Under the pieces are notes generated by a model that worked only from the letters and a program-made list of their open reading frames with translations, did not search any database and was not told the DNA's origin. Below, in pieces: positions 23,416 to 35,644 of a stretch of DNA of 64,000 bases (positions are counted from its first letter, which is position 1; the number at the start of each line of letters is the position of its first letter). The position numbers and the translations under genes are program-made. The DNA is taken from assembly GCF_963169125.1 (NCBI RefSeq), contig NC_084799.1, positions 104,175,143-104,239,142 on the forward strand, written 5' to 3'. Source of the DNA: Humulus lupulus. Taxonomy: Eukaryota > Streptophyta > Magnoliopsida > Rosales > Cannabaceae.

Positions 23416-25871
23416 TGTAATGCCCCGAATTCTCCGTTGTGTTTAACGGCGTGAACAGTAGGCCGAGAGGGCCATACTTGCTTAATTATGTTATTAATTG
23501 ATAAATGCATGTATATGTTGATTATATTATGATATGATGTGAAATGCATGCATGTGTGTCCATATTTCTTATTACAGAGGTGTGATGGTAATTTGGCCCG
23601 TTGAGGGTAAATTGATTACTTGTACGCATGTTGGTGATATATCTTGAGACCACATTATGATGTGGATTTGTTCGAGCCATTTGGCATGAGACAATCAAGG
23701 AATGTTAATTATCGGTTTGGTCATAACAGGCTTAAGCTCGGGGCTCGGGGTGAGTCTCGGGGTGTTTTAATGATTAGAGGTTACCGGGCATTAAAGGGTA
23801 ACGGGATGTGAAATATTGGTGTTTGAGAATATTGAGATTAGCGGGAATTGGAAAGCGTTAATTATCATTAACGGAATACGTGGAAAGTGTCAAAACTACC
23901 CTTGAGTTGGATTTAGAAGCCTTAAATGACCTAGGGGCATTTAGGTCATTTGGCTAGGATATATGTGAGGTTTAGATGGTTGTAGAAATAGAACCAAAAA
24001 CAGAGAAAGAGCTTCTCCTTCCCGTACGTTCTTATCCCTCATTTTTCTTCTTTAGAATTTTGAGCTTAAAGGGTGGAATTAAGCTAGGAGATCAAGGGGC
24101 TAAGGTTGTAGACTTGGTTCAGCCATTGAAGAGGGTTTGGTTTTGAATTTGAGGTGAGTTTTATCCATTATTTTTCTGGTTATGCTCTGTTTTCGTTTTA
24201 AGATTTCAGCTCTAGATTTTGGTGTGGTAAGTTGGAATCAAGGGGAGTTTTACTTGGGTTGTGATGAGGGAGAGTTATGGGTGATGTTTGGAGGTTTAAA
24301 TGGGTGTTTGGAAGAGGTTTTGAGTTGGTTTGAAGGGCTGGTTCTAAGGATAAACGCAGGAGGATGCTTGCAGGTGCGTGCTGAATTTTGGGCATTTTTG
24401 CTTATTGAGCCGCGGCCTGGCATAGGTGAGCCGCGGCCTGGCATAGGTGAGCCGCGGCCCAAGGTGCCTGTCAGGAGGGTGGTCGCCTCTGTTTGGAGGC
24501 GCGCCGCGGCGCAGCTGGGGAGGGTCGCGGCCCAACAGGGCATTTTGGCCAGAAAACTGTTTTTAAGCATGGGAATTCAAACCTAAGGCCTCGGGGTTGA
24601 ACCTACTACCCGGTTGAGTAGTGTTTGATGTCCCGGAGGTTAGGTTTTGGTTTGGGAACCTTTTATTATTCATTTTATTGATGGAATCCCATAATTTGGT
24701 TATGACCAGGTAACCGCTAAAGGACCAAAAGGTCAATCGTTCTCAGGGTCACTCTTTTATTCGTTCTAGCTCGGACCCGAGGTAAGAAAACTGCACCCCA
24801 AGTGTGACATGCATGGATATTTGTAAGGCATGTTGATTGTGTAATATGGACATGGATTGAGCATAGAATGCTTAGCATATGTTGTTCATTTGTGCATAGC
24901 ACTGACTAATTAGTCAGGTTTGGCAAAGGTGCCAGTATCAACTATGAAGCTGTGACTGACTAGTCAGGTTCGGCAGTGGTACTGGGCACTGGTCACGTTG
25001 CACTGACTCGTTGGTTAGAATTGGCAAAGGTGTTGGTATCAGGTGTGAAGCTGTGACTGATTAGTCAAGTTCGGCATTGATACTGGACACTGGTCACTCA
25101 GAATTGGCAAAGGTGTTATCAGCTGTGAAGCTGTGACTGATTAGTCAAGTTCAGCAGTGATACTGGACACTGGTCACTTAGCACTGACTTATTAGCTAGA
25201 ACGGTCTTAGCGTGGTTCACGCAAGCCAACGGAGATTAGATCTAATCGACCATTAGCATTGAATGGCTCAAAGAACATTAATGCCTGACCGACCTCGAGG
25301 GTCGATGAATGAAATAAGCACTTGGAGGCTAGTGGCTTACCTAGCAGCCACTCTCCCTCTTGAATCATGTGATGATCACTCATTTGCTTGAAAGCTTTAT
25401 GCTTAGTATGATTATAATGATAATCATTTGATAATGTTTATGAAAAGTATTATGTTTTCTTGCTGGGATTTGGCTCATGGGTGCTATGTGGTGCAGGTAA
25501 AGGGAAAGAAAAGCTCACCTAGCCTTGAGTGGAGAGCTGATGTGGTGATGTGTACATATGCGGCCGCTTGACCACCACGGCCAAGGAGTTCTCAGAGGAA
25601 CTAGGAGGTTTACCCTATTTTTGCCACTTAGGTCGGCGGGATTGTAAATTTAAAACAGAATGACCACTTTGCACTGAGAACCACTTGTAAATGTTTTGTT
25701 TAGCTCTGCAGAGCAATTTGTAATAAAAATCTCCATTTCCTTTTTATTGGTTTTGTACCTTAACCTGTTAATTACACTTAGAGCACGTTTTTGACCAAAG
25801 GACTCAGGTAGTGAGTCAAATTTCCGGTCCACCGTTCACCGTAACTGTTCTGGGGTAGCCAGGGCGTTACA
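23416..25871 (+). repeat. Solo LTR (diverged Tekay-type family) in Tat protease
   Basis: This 2456-bp LTR begins TGTAATGCCCC and ends GGGCGTTACA. Flanks are GTTTA (23411-23415) and GTTTC (25872-25876). The protease frame is restored by excision using GTTTC, so the left copy probably mutated once. It keeps the AGGTAAGAAAAC motif near 24780 and the TTTTCTTGCTGGG core near 25458. It carries SacII-type GCCGCGGC palindromes at about 24410-24535. Confidence 0.9.
24897..25200 (+). repeat. Degenerate tandem repeats inside solo LTR
   Basis: Imperfect copies of a unit containing GCACTGACT, TTGGCAAAGGTG, GAAGCTGTGACTGA and TACTGGGCACTGGTCAC recur about every 110-120 bases, roughly three times, in the predicted second-intron part of the LTR. 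This is the same LTR segment that expanded as a 32-bp array in LARD-1. Confidence 0.7.
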
Positions 25872-26410
25872 GTTTCATCCTTTCATAGGATGATTTGTAA
25901 ATGATGTTCACAGAGCTCCCCATGTCGACCAGGCATCTCTTCACCTTCATGTTTGCTATTTGGACTGCAATGACGAGAGGGTTATTATGAGGATATCTCA
26001 CATGTCGTGCATCATCTTTAGTGAAAGTGAGGGACTCACTTTCATACCGTGGGCTCTTCGGAGGCCGATCCTCTATAGTCATGACCTTGGACGTTGATGC
26101 TGCGTCCAACTCATGTCGGAGTGTTCGAGCATATCTCTCCCTTGCATTGTTGCTATCCCCAGCCAGATGTGGACCTCCACATATGGTGTCTAGAGTGAAG
26201 TCCACAGGCTCGAGTTGTAAGGGTGGAGACCGCTGTCGCTTAAACCCAGGATTATTGTTACTTCCCTCTCCTTGGATCTTTTCTTCTCAATATTTTTTCA
26301 ATTTCCCCGACCGGAGGAGAAATTCTATCTCGTCCTTGAGATGATTGCCTTCAATCGTGTCTTGACCATAGTCTCCATGGAAACGACATAACTTATTCAA
26401 ATCTCTCTTA
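25872..26410 (-). pseudogene. Tat protease N-terminal half and Gag zinc-finger region
   Basis: The segment ICGGPHLAGDSN and the aspartic protease motif DMGSSVNIIY (usual form DTGSSADIL) identify the region. The Thr to Met change next to the catalytic Asp is unusual and probably harmful. Upstream, CRFHGDYGQDT resembles the CCHC-like knuckle of Tat Gag. A stop occurs at about 26290. The region continues at 23415 beyond the solo LTR. Confidence 0.82.
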
Positions 26411-28351
26411 CTCATCTCCTTCCTGATGGGTGAGGGTTTCTGGTAGGGGACCTCCTGATGACTCGTGAGATATATCTCTGCTCAGCTAGTTGAAAGAGTT
26501 GTGTAATTGGTGAACCGAGATTCATACTTAGTTGGCTTGTCGTTTGGTCCCGACTTAGCCTTCTTTTCATCGTGGCGGTCAGACCCATTATTTCCACGTT
26601 TCTTACCACCACTTTGTCCATTTCCACCATTCTTAGGAGGATTAGTTGATCCGCCTGGATTGTTTAGGCCCTTCTCTCCCTTCTCAATCGCGTCATCAAA
26701 TTTCATATATTTGTCCGCCCGGTCAAGGAATTTTTGTAATGTTGAAATTGGATTGCGATGAATATTGTCCCATAAAGGACTCCGATAGATTATGCTAGAA
26801 GAAATGGCCACCATCTTCCCCTCATCTCCAACCGCAGTTGCTCGGTTGGCTTCTCTCATGAACCTCTGTATGTAGTTCTTGAGAGATTCATCTTTCCCTT
26901 GTTTAATATCTGCCAAGTGATTGGCGTAAACCGGAGGGGTCCGAGCAGCACTGAACTGCCTACAAAACTCTTTCTTGAAACTTTCCCAAGAAGTAATGGA
27001 GTTTGGCTTAAATTTCCAATACCACTCTTGGGAAGTGTCGGATAATATAGTGGGGAAAACTCTACAGCGATAGTCATCGCTCACTCTGAGCAGCTCCATT
27101 TGGTCTTCGAATTTCCCCACATGCCTTATCGGATCTGCCTTTTCTATATAAACTGGCAGTACTGGTGCTTTATATTTTGCTGGATGCTAGGATGCTCTAA
27201 TTTGAGCACAGAATGGGCTACCATTCCTGTGGTCTACTGGATCGATTGCAGAAGGCCGTTTCGACAGACCTTGAACTTCTGCCGTTAGCGCATCAACCTG
27301 GGCTTGGATGCCTGGGGCCACTGCTAGGGACTCAAGTTCCGGACCGCCTGGTCGGGCGCTCCTATCCGGCACACCATCATCAGGTATTTCTACTTGACTG
27401 GTAGGTCAGTTCGGATCTCGCCCTTCGAGCGGGACGGTCCTTCTCTTATCGGTAATGACATCTCTTAAATCCTTCTAAGAGGTATGCCTCCCTAACCGAT
27501 CGAACAATGTGCTCTGATTTTTTTTGGAATGCTTACTGTGCGGGACATGCTCCTTGCCACTGCGCTGCTGGTTGGGATGCAGTGGTGGCCTTCCTATCTG
27601 TGTCGGGCGGTCTTTTCCTCCTCGCTGGTTGTTGTCATCCTTTTCCTTCGACTGGTCAGTGTGATGACTATCAGCTTCATCACGACTATGCCCGTCTTTG
27701 AAGTGCGAAGTTTTTTTACCTCGAGGAGCTCTATTTTGATCCTGCCCAGGTGGAGTCGTCTTACTGCCTGATTTGTGACTTCTGGATCTAGAAGTTTCTG
27801 ATCGGTGGCTCCTATAGGGGGTTCTGGAGTTCCCCTTTTGGGTTGAGGATCCCATCCTCTTCCCGACTAGGAGGGTTACTACTGCTTCTATTTGGTCCTT
27901 GAGAATTGGGTTTGTTAGTGGTTTTTTGACCAGCTTCTGTGGTCCTTGCTCCTTGGGTGGCTGGTCCTCGCGTTACAGCTTGGGCATTGGCCTAGGTTAA
28001 TTTCGTAGCCGCCTCCAGAGCGAGTGTAGCGTCGTTGTGTCGCCTATCGGCCTCCTCCTGCCGTCGCCTGATCTCTTCGCTCCTGGCGTCCATCTCCCGT
28101 CTTTGCTGCTCAAATGCAGCCTTCTGTCTAGGTATCTCTTCAGCGAATGACTCCTGTCAGGCGTTGAATTGTGCCATTTCCTCCTGGAAAGCCCCCATGG
28201 CTTCCTGGAGTTGTTCAACTTCTGGAGTCATGTCCTCGAGCAAGACTCTAGGTTCAATCTCGTGGTCTTGAGGACCAGGACCTTCTGATCTAGCAGGCTC
28301 TTTGAAGGAACCTGGCTTCTTGGAAGCCGCATTGGTGTTCTTAGGCGCCAT
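26411..28351 (-). pseudogene. Tat gag (decayed)
   Basis: The likely start is the ATG at 28351 (MAPKNTNAASKK), 56 bases after the LTR. A Gln/Glu-rich coiled-coil stretch follows (28260-28030), then a charged Arg/Ser/His-rich part (27855-27475). The Gag core includes EWYWKFKPNSITSWESFKK and ESLKNYIQRFMREAN (27100-26830). Stops at about 28157, 27995 and 27472 and a break near 27120 show it is not translatable. Gag would form the virus-like particle. Confidence 0.85.
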
Positions 28352-28406
28352 AAAAATAAGGAAATTGTCTGTTTTTCTCTTCAGGCTCTCAATGAAAGCA
28401 CCAAAA
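28352..28406 (-). other. Tat 5' leader with primer-site position
   Basis: Directly inside the LTR end the minus strand reads TTTTGGTGCTTTCATTGAG, the usual position of the primer-binding site. I do not assign a tRNA with confidence. The gag ATG follows. Confidence 0.6.
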
Positions 28407-28690
28407 TGTTGACCATAGATTTGGCCAACAACGTGTAGACGTCAAAACTACAATAAACCTTCAAGAGAAAAAACGACACTGATGATTTTTATAGTGGTTC
28501 AGCCCCAATGTTCATGTAATAGCTTAGTCCACTTAGAGTTATGATTATAAATCTACACTCAAGATCAGATGAACCTGAGTCAACTGAGTTTCTTCAGTGC
28601 AGATGAAAAGAATACAATACTTCTCTCAAAATACAAATACTCTCGTAGGAAATTCAGAATCCGAATCCTTTCAATGATGCCATGAGCTTT

Positions 28691-28699
28691 GTATTTATA
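28691..28699 (-). promoter_or_regulatory. TATA box of the Tat LTR
   Basis: The minus strand reads CCTATAAATAC, a canonical plant TATA box. It is about 280 bases before the LTR's inner end and directs transcription into gag. Confidence 0.65.
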
Positions 28700-28921
28700 G
28701 GTCCAGGATCGTACAAATGCAATTCCTCATAATCGGGATCTTTTTATTATTCTCCCAATATTTAATTAATAATAACATCTAAAATACAACAATATGCGAT
28801 TCTTTGGGATATTATGAGAGATTCCCGTCCAGGTATGACCGATTCTAGCTGAAGCCATTACTGGGATTTCTTGCGTAACAATGATCTGTTTAGTCGGTCC
28901 ACTTCACACCTAGAAGGAAAA

Positions 28922-29052
28922 ACTAGTCGGCCAAGCACCTGACTGGTCGGCCAAACATGTGACTGGTCGACCAAGCACCTAACTGGTTGCCCAAGCACCT
29001 GACTGGTCGCCCAAGCACCTGACTGGTCAGCCAAGCACCTGACTGGTCAGTC
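28922..29052. repeat. 20-bp tandem repeats in Tat LTR U3
   Basis: About six or seven imperfect copies of GACTGGTCGGCCAAGCACCT lie upstream of the TATA box of the minus-strand LTR, where enhancers normally sit. Differences are mainly GGCC, GACC or GCCC in the centre. Confidence 0.85.
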
Positions 29053-29230
29053 AAAAATCTTTACTAGTCTGACAGAAACTCTACCACGTCGGATAGATTA
29101 CTCCCAAGCCCGATAAGCAATTCCCACGTCAATAATATCACCAGATTAATCTAAAACCTTTGACCCAACTGTTTCTTGCCATTTTTCACGTCTATTTCCA
29201 TGTCATCATTTTGAAATTTTGGGGATAACA

Positions 29231-29654
29231 CTTTCTGTTCAAGATTGGTTATGGTGCATAGATAGATCTTCCTTCCTTAATTATGGACCAAACTATTTCT
29301 CTAAGAAAGCAAAAAAGAAGGGGTTCAACTTGTTGTTTCCACAACTCATCTTTAAGATTCTGTCATCTCAAAAAGATGTCCTGATGCCAAATGAGTTAAT
29401 TGAGATTCCTTCTCCTGGTCCCACATTCAAGCCATTTGAAGGGAAAGATCAAGTATCGAAGAAGTCCAAGTCCGTGGTTTTTTCCCCTGTTTCCACTGCC
29501 ACTACTGTTGTTCCATCTGGTGTTAGTCCTGAGACATCAGAAAATGCTCGCTGTCAAGATTGATCTTACACTGGTACAGAATCAACTTGGAACATTGGAG
29601 GCCACTCAACAAGCAACCCTTGCTCAGCTGACGGCCTTAGCCAAGGGTGTTTAG
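29231..29654 (+). pseudogene. Tail of a copia-type extra/env-like ORF
   Basis: This is coding-like sequence (VQDWLWCIDRSSF, LLFPQLIFKILSSQ) followed by a Ser/Thr/Pro-rich part. A one-frame shift near 29550 leads to a short coiled coil ending LAQLTALAKGV and a stop. The layout (ORF tail, T-rich 3' region, purine tract AAAGGGGGAGA, LTR) fits the region after pol in SIRE/Maximus copia elements, and the domain resembles putative plant transposon proteins. The start is lost to the Tat insertion. Family assignment is by layout, not by a pol sequence. Confidence 0.5.
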
Positions 29655-30021
29655 TTCTATTTTTCATGTTTTTCCATTTTATCTTGTTTTCCCAAAGACT
29701 ATGTTCCTTGTTTTTTGTTTTTACTTATTGTTACTTTGGCTCCTTGATAGAATAAAGGGGGTGTAGTTGGATTGCTTCATGGTTTTATTTTTATGTCATT
29801 TTGTTTGTGTACAACTCTGGACCCTATTTTCAGGGGGATGTGCAGTATGTCTTGTTAAACTTTTTTCCAAAAAGTTGACAGTTCTTTTCTTTGTTAGTAT
29901 GCTTGTTTGCATGGGGAGTTCTTAGGAACTTTTTTTTTCTAACAAAGTGTTTGTTGTAGGTTTTTTTGAGCTCATATTGCTAAAAATATATTTTTTCTAA
30001 AAATTTTCCAAAGGGGGAGAT
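29655..30021 (+). other. 3' untranslated region and PPT of the copia element
   Basis: This T-rich noncoding stretch ends in AAAGGGGGAGA (30010-30020), the purine tract typical of SIRE-type copia elements, one base before the LTR. Confidence 0.65.
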
Positions 30022-31172
30022 TGTAAAATCCTAATATTGGCTAACCTTTTTAATAAATATATTTTATTATTTAAATGGTATTCTTCGAAATTATATATTG
30101 GGTATTTGAGTGTGATTATGTCTCATTTTGGTAAGAATCAATTCTTTACTAAATGCATTTTATATATAGTCAAGTTTCTTTAAATATTTATGGTAACCTT
30201 GTCTATAATGAGTATGTGTATTAAAGAATTATTCTTTGTTTATTTTCCTTGATTTTATCTGTCTAAAATAAGGAAATTGAATGAAGCTTGTGCCCAAAGG
30301 AAGGAAATTTTGAAATGAACCTGGTTGGGTTTTAAGACTAGGTTCGTCCATTTCTTGATGCTACATAATGGTTATCTGTCACATCTGGAAATTCCTGCAG
30401 TAAATGAAATGATAAGTTATTTTGAGTAACTTCCCGATTTGGTCTGATTTAGGCCATTAACGAAATTGGATGGCTTAGGGGTTTTTAAACTCTATGAATG
30501 CTAGGCCTAAGCAGCAACCATTTTTAACCTCTTCACCATTTCTAATGCTTTATGCTTTTGAATAGTTATTTTATTTGTAAAGAGTTGTTTTGGTATACTA
30601 TCTCTTTGTTTGTTTGTGCTTTGTGTTGTTTATTCTTAAACAGGTCATCAAGCTTGTGTACGTGACATACAAGTCTTCGGGAGAAGATTTCCACATAAGT
30701 CTTACTTCGGGATGAAGTAAGCACTCATCAAGATCAGAAGGGATTTCGTGCTCCTGGTGATTATAAAAATCAGATTATTAAAGTGGAGTATTTCAAGGTT
30801 GTGTCAAAGTTTTAGAGGGAGTCTAAACTTGTATAAGTGAATTGCTTTTTGTACCTTTGAGACTTTACTAATTGATTTTATCTCTGGGCGTGGCCCTGTG
30901 GACTAGGTTTTCTGAACCACATAAACACTTCTTGTGTCACGTTACTTTAAATTTATTTACTATCTGTTTGTATATTCTGGTCTATCAACATTCTGTCTTG
31001 ATATATCAAAATATATGTCTCATCAAACAAGTATTCAACAGTTCCGCATTAATTAAATTGTTTATTTAAATTTAGTTGGTAATCCTAAAAAATATAATAT
31101 TAAAATATATATATATACATTTTTTCACAACCAATTCAGTTTGATTGGATCAGTGTTGTCTTTGACAGAACA
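30022..31172 (+). repeat. Copia-type 3' LTR
   Basis: It begins TGTAAAATCC right after the purine tract, is AT-rich, and its probable end is GACAGAACA at 31172. No 5' LTR is available for comparison, so the right boundary is tentative. Length about 1.15 kb, normal for SIRE-like LTRs. Confidence 0.6.
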
Positions 31173-31200
31173 TCATCGTTAATGAAGAGGAGACTCTCTT

Positions 31201-33134
31201 TGTAATATCCTCTTCCATTAATAAGGGATATTTTGGTAATCTGGCTTGTGCCAGGGTATTATGGTTATTTGTATGTTTTATGTGATACATGATTCAAGCT
31301 ATGATATGCATGATTTGAATGTATGATTTATTTTATATAAACTTGTTAGTCTATCCACGCATGCATTTCTTTAAGTATTAGGGACCAAAGTGTGATAGAA
31401 GTTGAGTTATTGGGGTCAAAGTAGATGTATGAGTTTTATGGTAGAAAATATAATTAAGGGAAGTTTAAACTATTAGTTTTGATGGAAATTACAACAATGG
31501 GCTTAAGTAATTATTGAGGAAAAATTAGAGATTGGGGATAGCATGGTAAATTGGTTTTATACGATTAGTTACCATATATAAAATTAATAATGAGTATTAG
31601 GTTTAGAATTCATACTATAGTCAGACACTTTTCATTTATATAATGCGACAGAGTGTCAAACCAAGAATACCCTTCATGTTCTTGATTTGAATCTTTGAGG
31701 CTTGGAGAACCAAAGGAGAGCGTGAATTTTGTATTTTGGTGGACTAATGATCGCACAAGGGGGGTAAAACATTGAAGATTTAACCTGGGTATTTGAAAGG
31801 TGAATTCTTTGAATTGTGTTATTCAAGTTTATAATAGATTTAGGTTTTGATGTCAATAGAGGGATTTAATTGTATATGGGATTATAAATGTTTATTAGAG
31901 GTTTATGATTTATTTTATATAGGTTTCAAGGGTTAGAAACATGCTAAGATGGCTGATTTGGTGAATTAGGGTGGAAATTTTGCGATTTATGTCGATTTTT
32001 AGGTTTAAAAATCACATATGCGATTTCTAGAAAAAGGGCCTAGTGCGACCATACCCAGCCCTGGCACGACCGTGCTACTCAGCTGGAAAGCCCGTGCGCA
32101 CGACCATGCCTAGGTAGTGGCGCCACTATGCCAGTTTCCTAGAAATGCAATATTTTTTGTGAATTAAATGCATCCTTTTGATATAAATTGGTACCGTTTT
32201 AGTTTGGAGTTTTATGTAGTAGGGATTTAAGACTTTCTTAAGGATATTTTGGGCATGAGTTAGCCTTAAGAGGGACATGGGTGTATTTTAATATGGTTTT
32301 GATTTAGTTTGAGTTTTAAAGGCTTTGATGTTATGTGACATGTTTAGGCTTTCTAAAGATACTTGAAGGGACGCGTTAGTGTGTGTGGATCACTGCTGCT
32401 ATCGAGGTAAGAAGAATGGACATCTGCACACAGGGTGTACGCTTGACGTACTCTTAATGGTTTATGTTTAAATTATCTATGCTTGATGTATGGTTATGCT
32501 AGTGAATGTTACATGTTTTAAGTAGTTTAAGCTAAATGTTACTTATGTTGATACTTGTATGTGTGATATGTTGCTTGACATGCTTATGTTCTTAAATGCA
32601 TGCCTGTGTTACAATTTAGCATGCTTATGATGTGTTGGAAGTGTTTGCTTATGTTCTTATGTGTATTTTGCTTTAGATATGATTGTTGTTTAATGTTATT
32701 ATTCATAAATTAATTGTCTAACGTTGTTTTGAATTGAATTATGTTCTTGGGTAAGTTTAAGGGTGTTGTGCACAACTCTTCTTGATGGACTTTAGCTAAT
32801 GGGTACTCTGTGGTGGAAATAAATGCAAAGATGTGATTATAGCGTAATGAGTTGAAGAGTTTTTGTGGAGGGCGAACATGTCAATGATTTAATGATCGTA
32901 AGGGGTCGGGCCTATTAGGAATTTAATTATGAATTTGAATAACGTTTTAAGTTTTATTGTTGGATTCAAATATTTATTTTATTTTATTTATTTACCATAA
33001 TTACGAAACTAAGATGTTATTTTTAAATGTTAGGTTTGTTAGTCACGTTTGATTTCTTTCTAATAAAATGTGTATTATTTCAAAATTATTTATTGTAAGA
33101 GTGAAATAATGTCTCAAGAAATTTGGACGATACA
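31201..33134 (+). repeat. Diverged solo LTR (Tekay-type relative)
   Basis: It begins TGTAATATCC with TTAATAAGGG nearby and ends GGACGATACA, a decayed form of the family ends. Flanks are CTCTT (31196-31200) and CTCTA (33135-33139), matching at four of five. Inside it has GAGGTAAGAAG near 32405 and a worn copy of the TTCTTGCTGGGC core near 32777, in the order seen in the other LTRs. There is no interior or partner LTR, so it is read as an old solo LTR. Confidence 0.7.
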
Positions 33135-34329
33135 CTCTAAGGGGATGAAAACAAACCATCCATCAATTCCATTGAAGCCCCAAAAAATGTTAGAGGAAGA
33201 ACCAAAAAAAAACCTGAAGGTTGGAGACGCCAATTAATCGCAGTCCCCACCGAACGCATAGTCCATATCTTCACTAAAAGTCTTTCCCCTTCAGGCCCCA
33301 AAATTGCGTATCCGTTTGTAAACCCACCCCATCCGTCGCCCATCCCAAGCCGCTCGACACGCCATCAAATCGCAGATACGCATCTTCCTACATTATTTAT
33401 TGGTTTGTTCTCTCTGTTAAAAAAAAATCTAATGTTAGTGTGACAGCTGCTTCTGTCTTTTCTTTAGTTTGTAGGACAAGAAATTAGTATAGGCCAATGA
33501 AATGGGATAACGTTTTTTTCTTAAGAAAGTAAGGAAAGAATTGAATCCGTGTAAACTCTACATCAACCGTCAAATAACGTGGCGAAGTATTTTTTTATTT
33601 TTCATTGATTAACCTTTTATTAATAACGTATTTCAGGGACATAAATGAGGTCATTCTCACAGATATATTCAAGGAGGGATATCTTCTTTTTTCTTATTTT
33701 TTTTTCTATATATTTATTTTTAAATTCAATAACTAAAACATATTATTTTTAATATTTTTACTCTATTTATAATTTTTTTTGTAATGATAAAATTTTAATT
33801 TTGATAAGTCATTTTATATTGGAACAACACAACCATAAAATTTCTATCATTGAAAACATCATCTAATATAAAAATAATTTTTATTTATTTTTATATTATA
33901 TTTAAGATCATATTAAACATTCATTTTCTTTAATTTAAATATTTATTTTATTAAGATCTCTCTCACATTAAATAAGATGCATAATTTTAAAGATCTAATA
34001 TAAAAATATTACAAAATTAATTACCATTAATTTGAAAATATATATACATAATTTTAATAAAAAGAGAACGTAAAATGGTGAAAGTTTAAGACTATATTAG
34101 CGTGAGTAGCAGTGCTGCTCCCACTGAGGGTTCCAAGCTTGATGTGGACCACATTAAGAGGCAACAGCATGAGAAATCCGCAATTACAGGCGAAGGAGCA
34201 TGCATCTTAATAATCTCATCTGGAACTGGAAGACATTTTAGGAAGATACATGAAGATCATGTTAGACAATATATATTATTTAATCGAAATTGGGAAATCA
34301 AAGTACAACTAGAAATAAAAATATAATAG
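33135..34329. other. AT-rich unassigned DNA
   Basis: There is no recognisable gene. A 68-codon minus-strand frame (33137-33343) and a 74-codon plus-strand frame (34102-34326, containing SKLDVDHIKRQQHEKSAI) have less biased composition than the surroundings and could be worn gene fragments, but I recognise neither. The stretch 33640-34080 is almost pure AT. Confidence 0.5.
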
Positions 34330-35334
34330 ATAATTTTTTTATTAAAATAAATATTACAACTCAATTATTTAAAGTACACATAAATAGAAAAAATATAAAA
34401 AAAGAATAATACAACTCAAAGCATAAATAATACAAATAAATATATAAACTAAAGAAAGAAATAAAAACAAAAGAAATAAAGAACAAGAATAAGAATAAAA
34501 GAAAAAATTATCACACAACCAAAATGTAGAGTAGTGTGAATCACCAACTTGAACAAAGTTCAATACCTTTGCCAAAAACTTATTTTTTTTTATTCTCTAA
34601 GCACTGAGAGACTCTCAAGTTTGGAAATAGTTATCTTGAATTATTAAGTTTTTTGGTGTATTTTCTAACTAAGTGATTTATGGATAAAAAATGTTGTGTC
34701 TTACAAGTGAGCATTAAGTTCCTATTTATAGAGTTTTGAGACACATTTTGAATTTCAAATTCCACCAACTCCTTAGCTGTTATCAATGTTTGATTGGATG
34801 TTTATCAAATTAAAATGAATATTTGAGAGTTACTTGAGTTGTTAAAAACATTCAAATAGAAGAAAGAGAAAAATGGAATTTGGCTGACAACACCCCGTGT
34901 CGCTGCCGTGGCCACGGACTGGAGGTTGTTGTAACCTCTCAATTTTGCACTTTTTTCTCAAAACATCCCAATACATTTCCTATATGATTTTGTAACATCC
35001 ATACACTTAATGGGAGTTAAAAATATATCTTCAACAACCATATCACTTTATGACCTGTGAAATTCAATCTTAAAATGTGTACCCCTCAATCTATACATAT
35101 ATGTGTGATTTTGGAAATTACAAATTTGTAGCTGATTTTGTAATTTCAAAATATGTTATATTTGGACATACATATGTCTAATTTTTTAACTCTTAATAAT
35201 ATTATGTTACAAAATGTGACAAATCACATTTGTGTGACAAATCAAATTCGTCACATTATTCATTTTAACATTATATTATATAAAATAATATAATAAATCA
35301 AATAATGGACACGATTAGTAATATATATATATAC
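34330..35334 (-). repeat. Probable copia-type LTR remnant, minus strand
   Basis: On the minus strand a clear TATA element CTATAAATAGG (about 34721-34731) is followed by a 5' untranslated-like stretch with GTTCAAGTTGGTGATTCAC and T-rich runs, the usual R-U5 appearance of small plant copia LTRs. The U3 side has TGTGACAAAT repeats near 35215-35260. Ends are not defined and no duplication was found. Confidence 0.35.
34722..34731 (-). promoter_or_regulatory. TATA box in LTR-like remnant
   Basis: The minus strand reads TATAAATAGG. It is the best core-promoter match in the AT-rich interval 33135-35343 and sets the direction of the LTR-like remnant. Confidence 0.4.
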
Positions 35335-35644
35335 ATATTTATAGGGAGCGACTACAACGCATCCTATTTTTTTGCAACACCGGTGCATTATTTTTCAATT
35401 TCGGCACCTGAATCGTTATAATCCGAAAACAAATTATATGATGATGTACATTATAGCTATCTAGAATATCCTACAAATTTTCAAGAAATTCTGAATAAAT
35501 TATGGTACCGAAACATGGTCTAAACTGTCTGTTGTACGTGTGCTTTTTTTTTGTGTACGCGTGTAAAATTTGACAGTTTGAACTCTGTTTTCGGCTTCGT
35601 AAACTATTCAGAATTTCTTGAAAATTTGTAGAATATTCTAAATA

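Larger units (their letters stand above)
14375..29230 (-). mobile_element. Tat-lineage Ty3/gypsy element, decayed and nested
   Basis: Read from right to left it holds: 5' LTR (28407-29230), gag, protease, RT, RNase H, a second archaeal-type RNase H and integrase. An extra ORF on the opposite strand follows. The second RNase H between the first one and integrase, together with an antisense extra ORF, marks the Tat lineage (Retand/Ogre relatives). Stops and frameshifts occur in most domains. Two solo LTRs split it, and LARD-2 cuts off its left end, so the 3' LTR is not in the window. It is an inactive copy. Confidence 0.9.
28407..29230 (-). repeat. Tat 5' LTR
   Basis: On the minus strand this 824-bp LTR begins TGTTATCCCC at 29230 and ends GGTCAACA at 28407. 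A TATA box and a 20-bp tandem array lie within it. To its right (29231 on) is copia coding sequence in mid-ORF, so the Tat element inserted there. The other LTR is outside the window, so the duplication cannot be tested. Confidence 0.88.

Noticed and set aside
24182..24586. 134-codon plus-strand frame in the solo LTR
   Set aside because: It runs over the GC-rich palindromes of the LTR, and the equivalent frame is not kept in sister LTRs.
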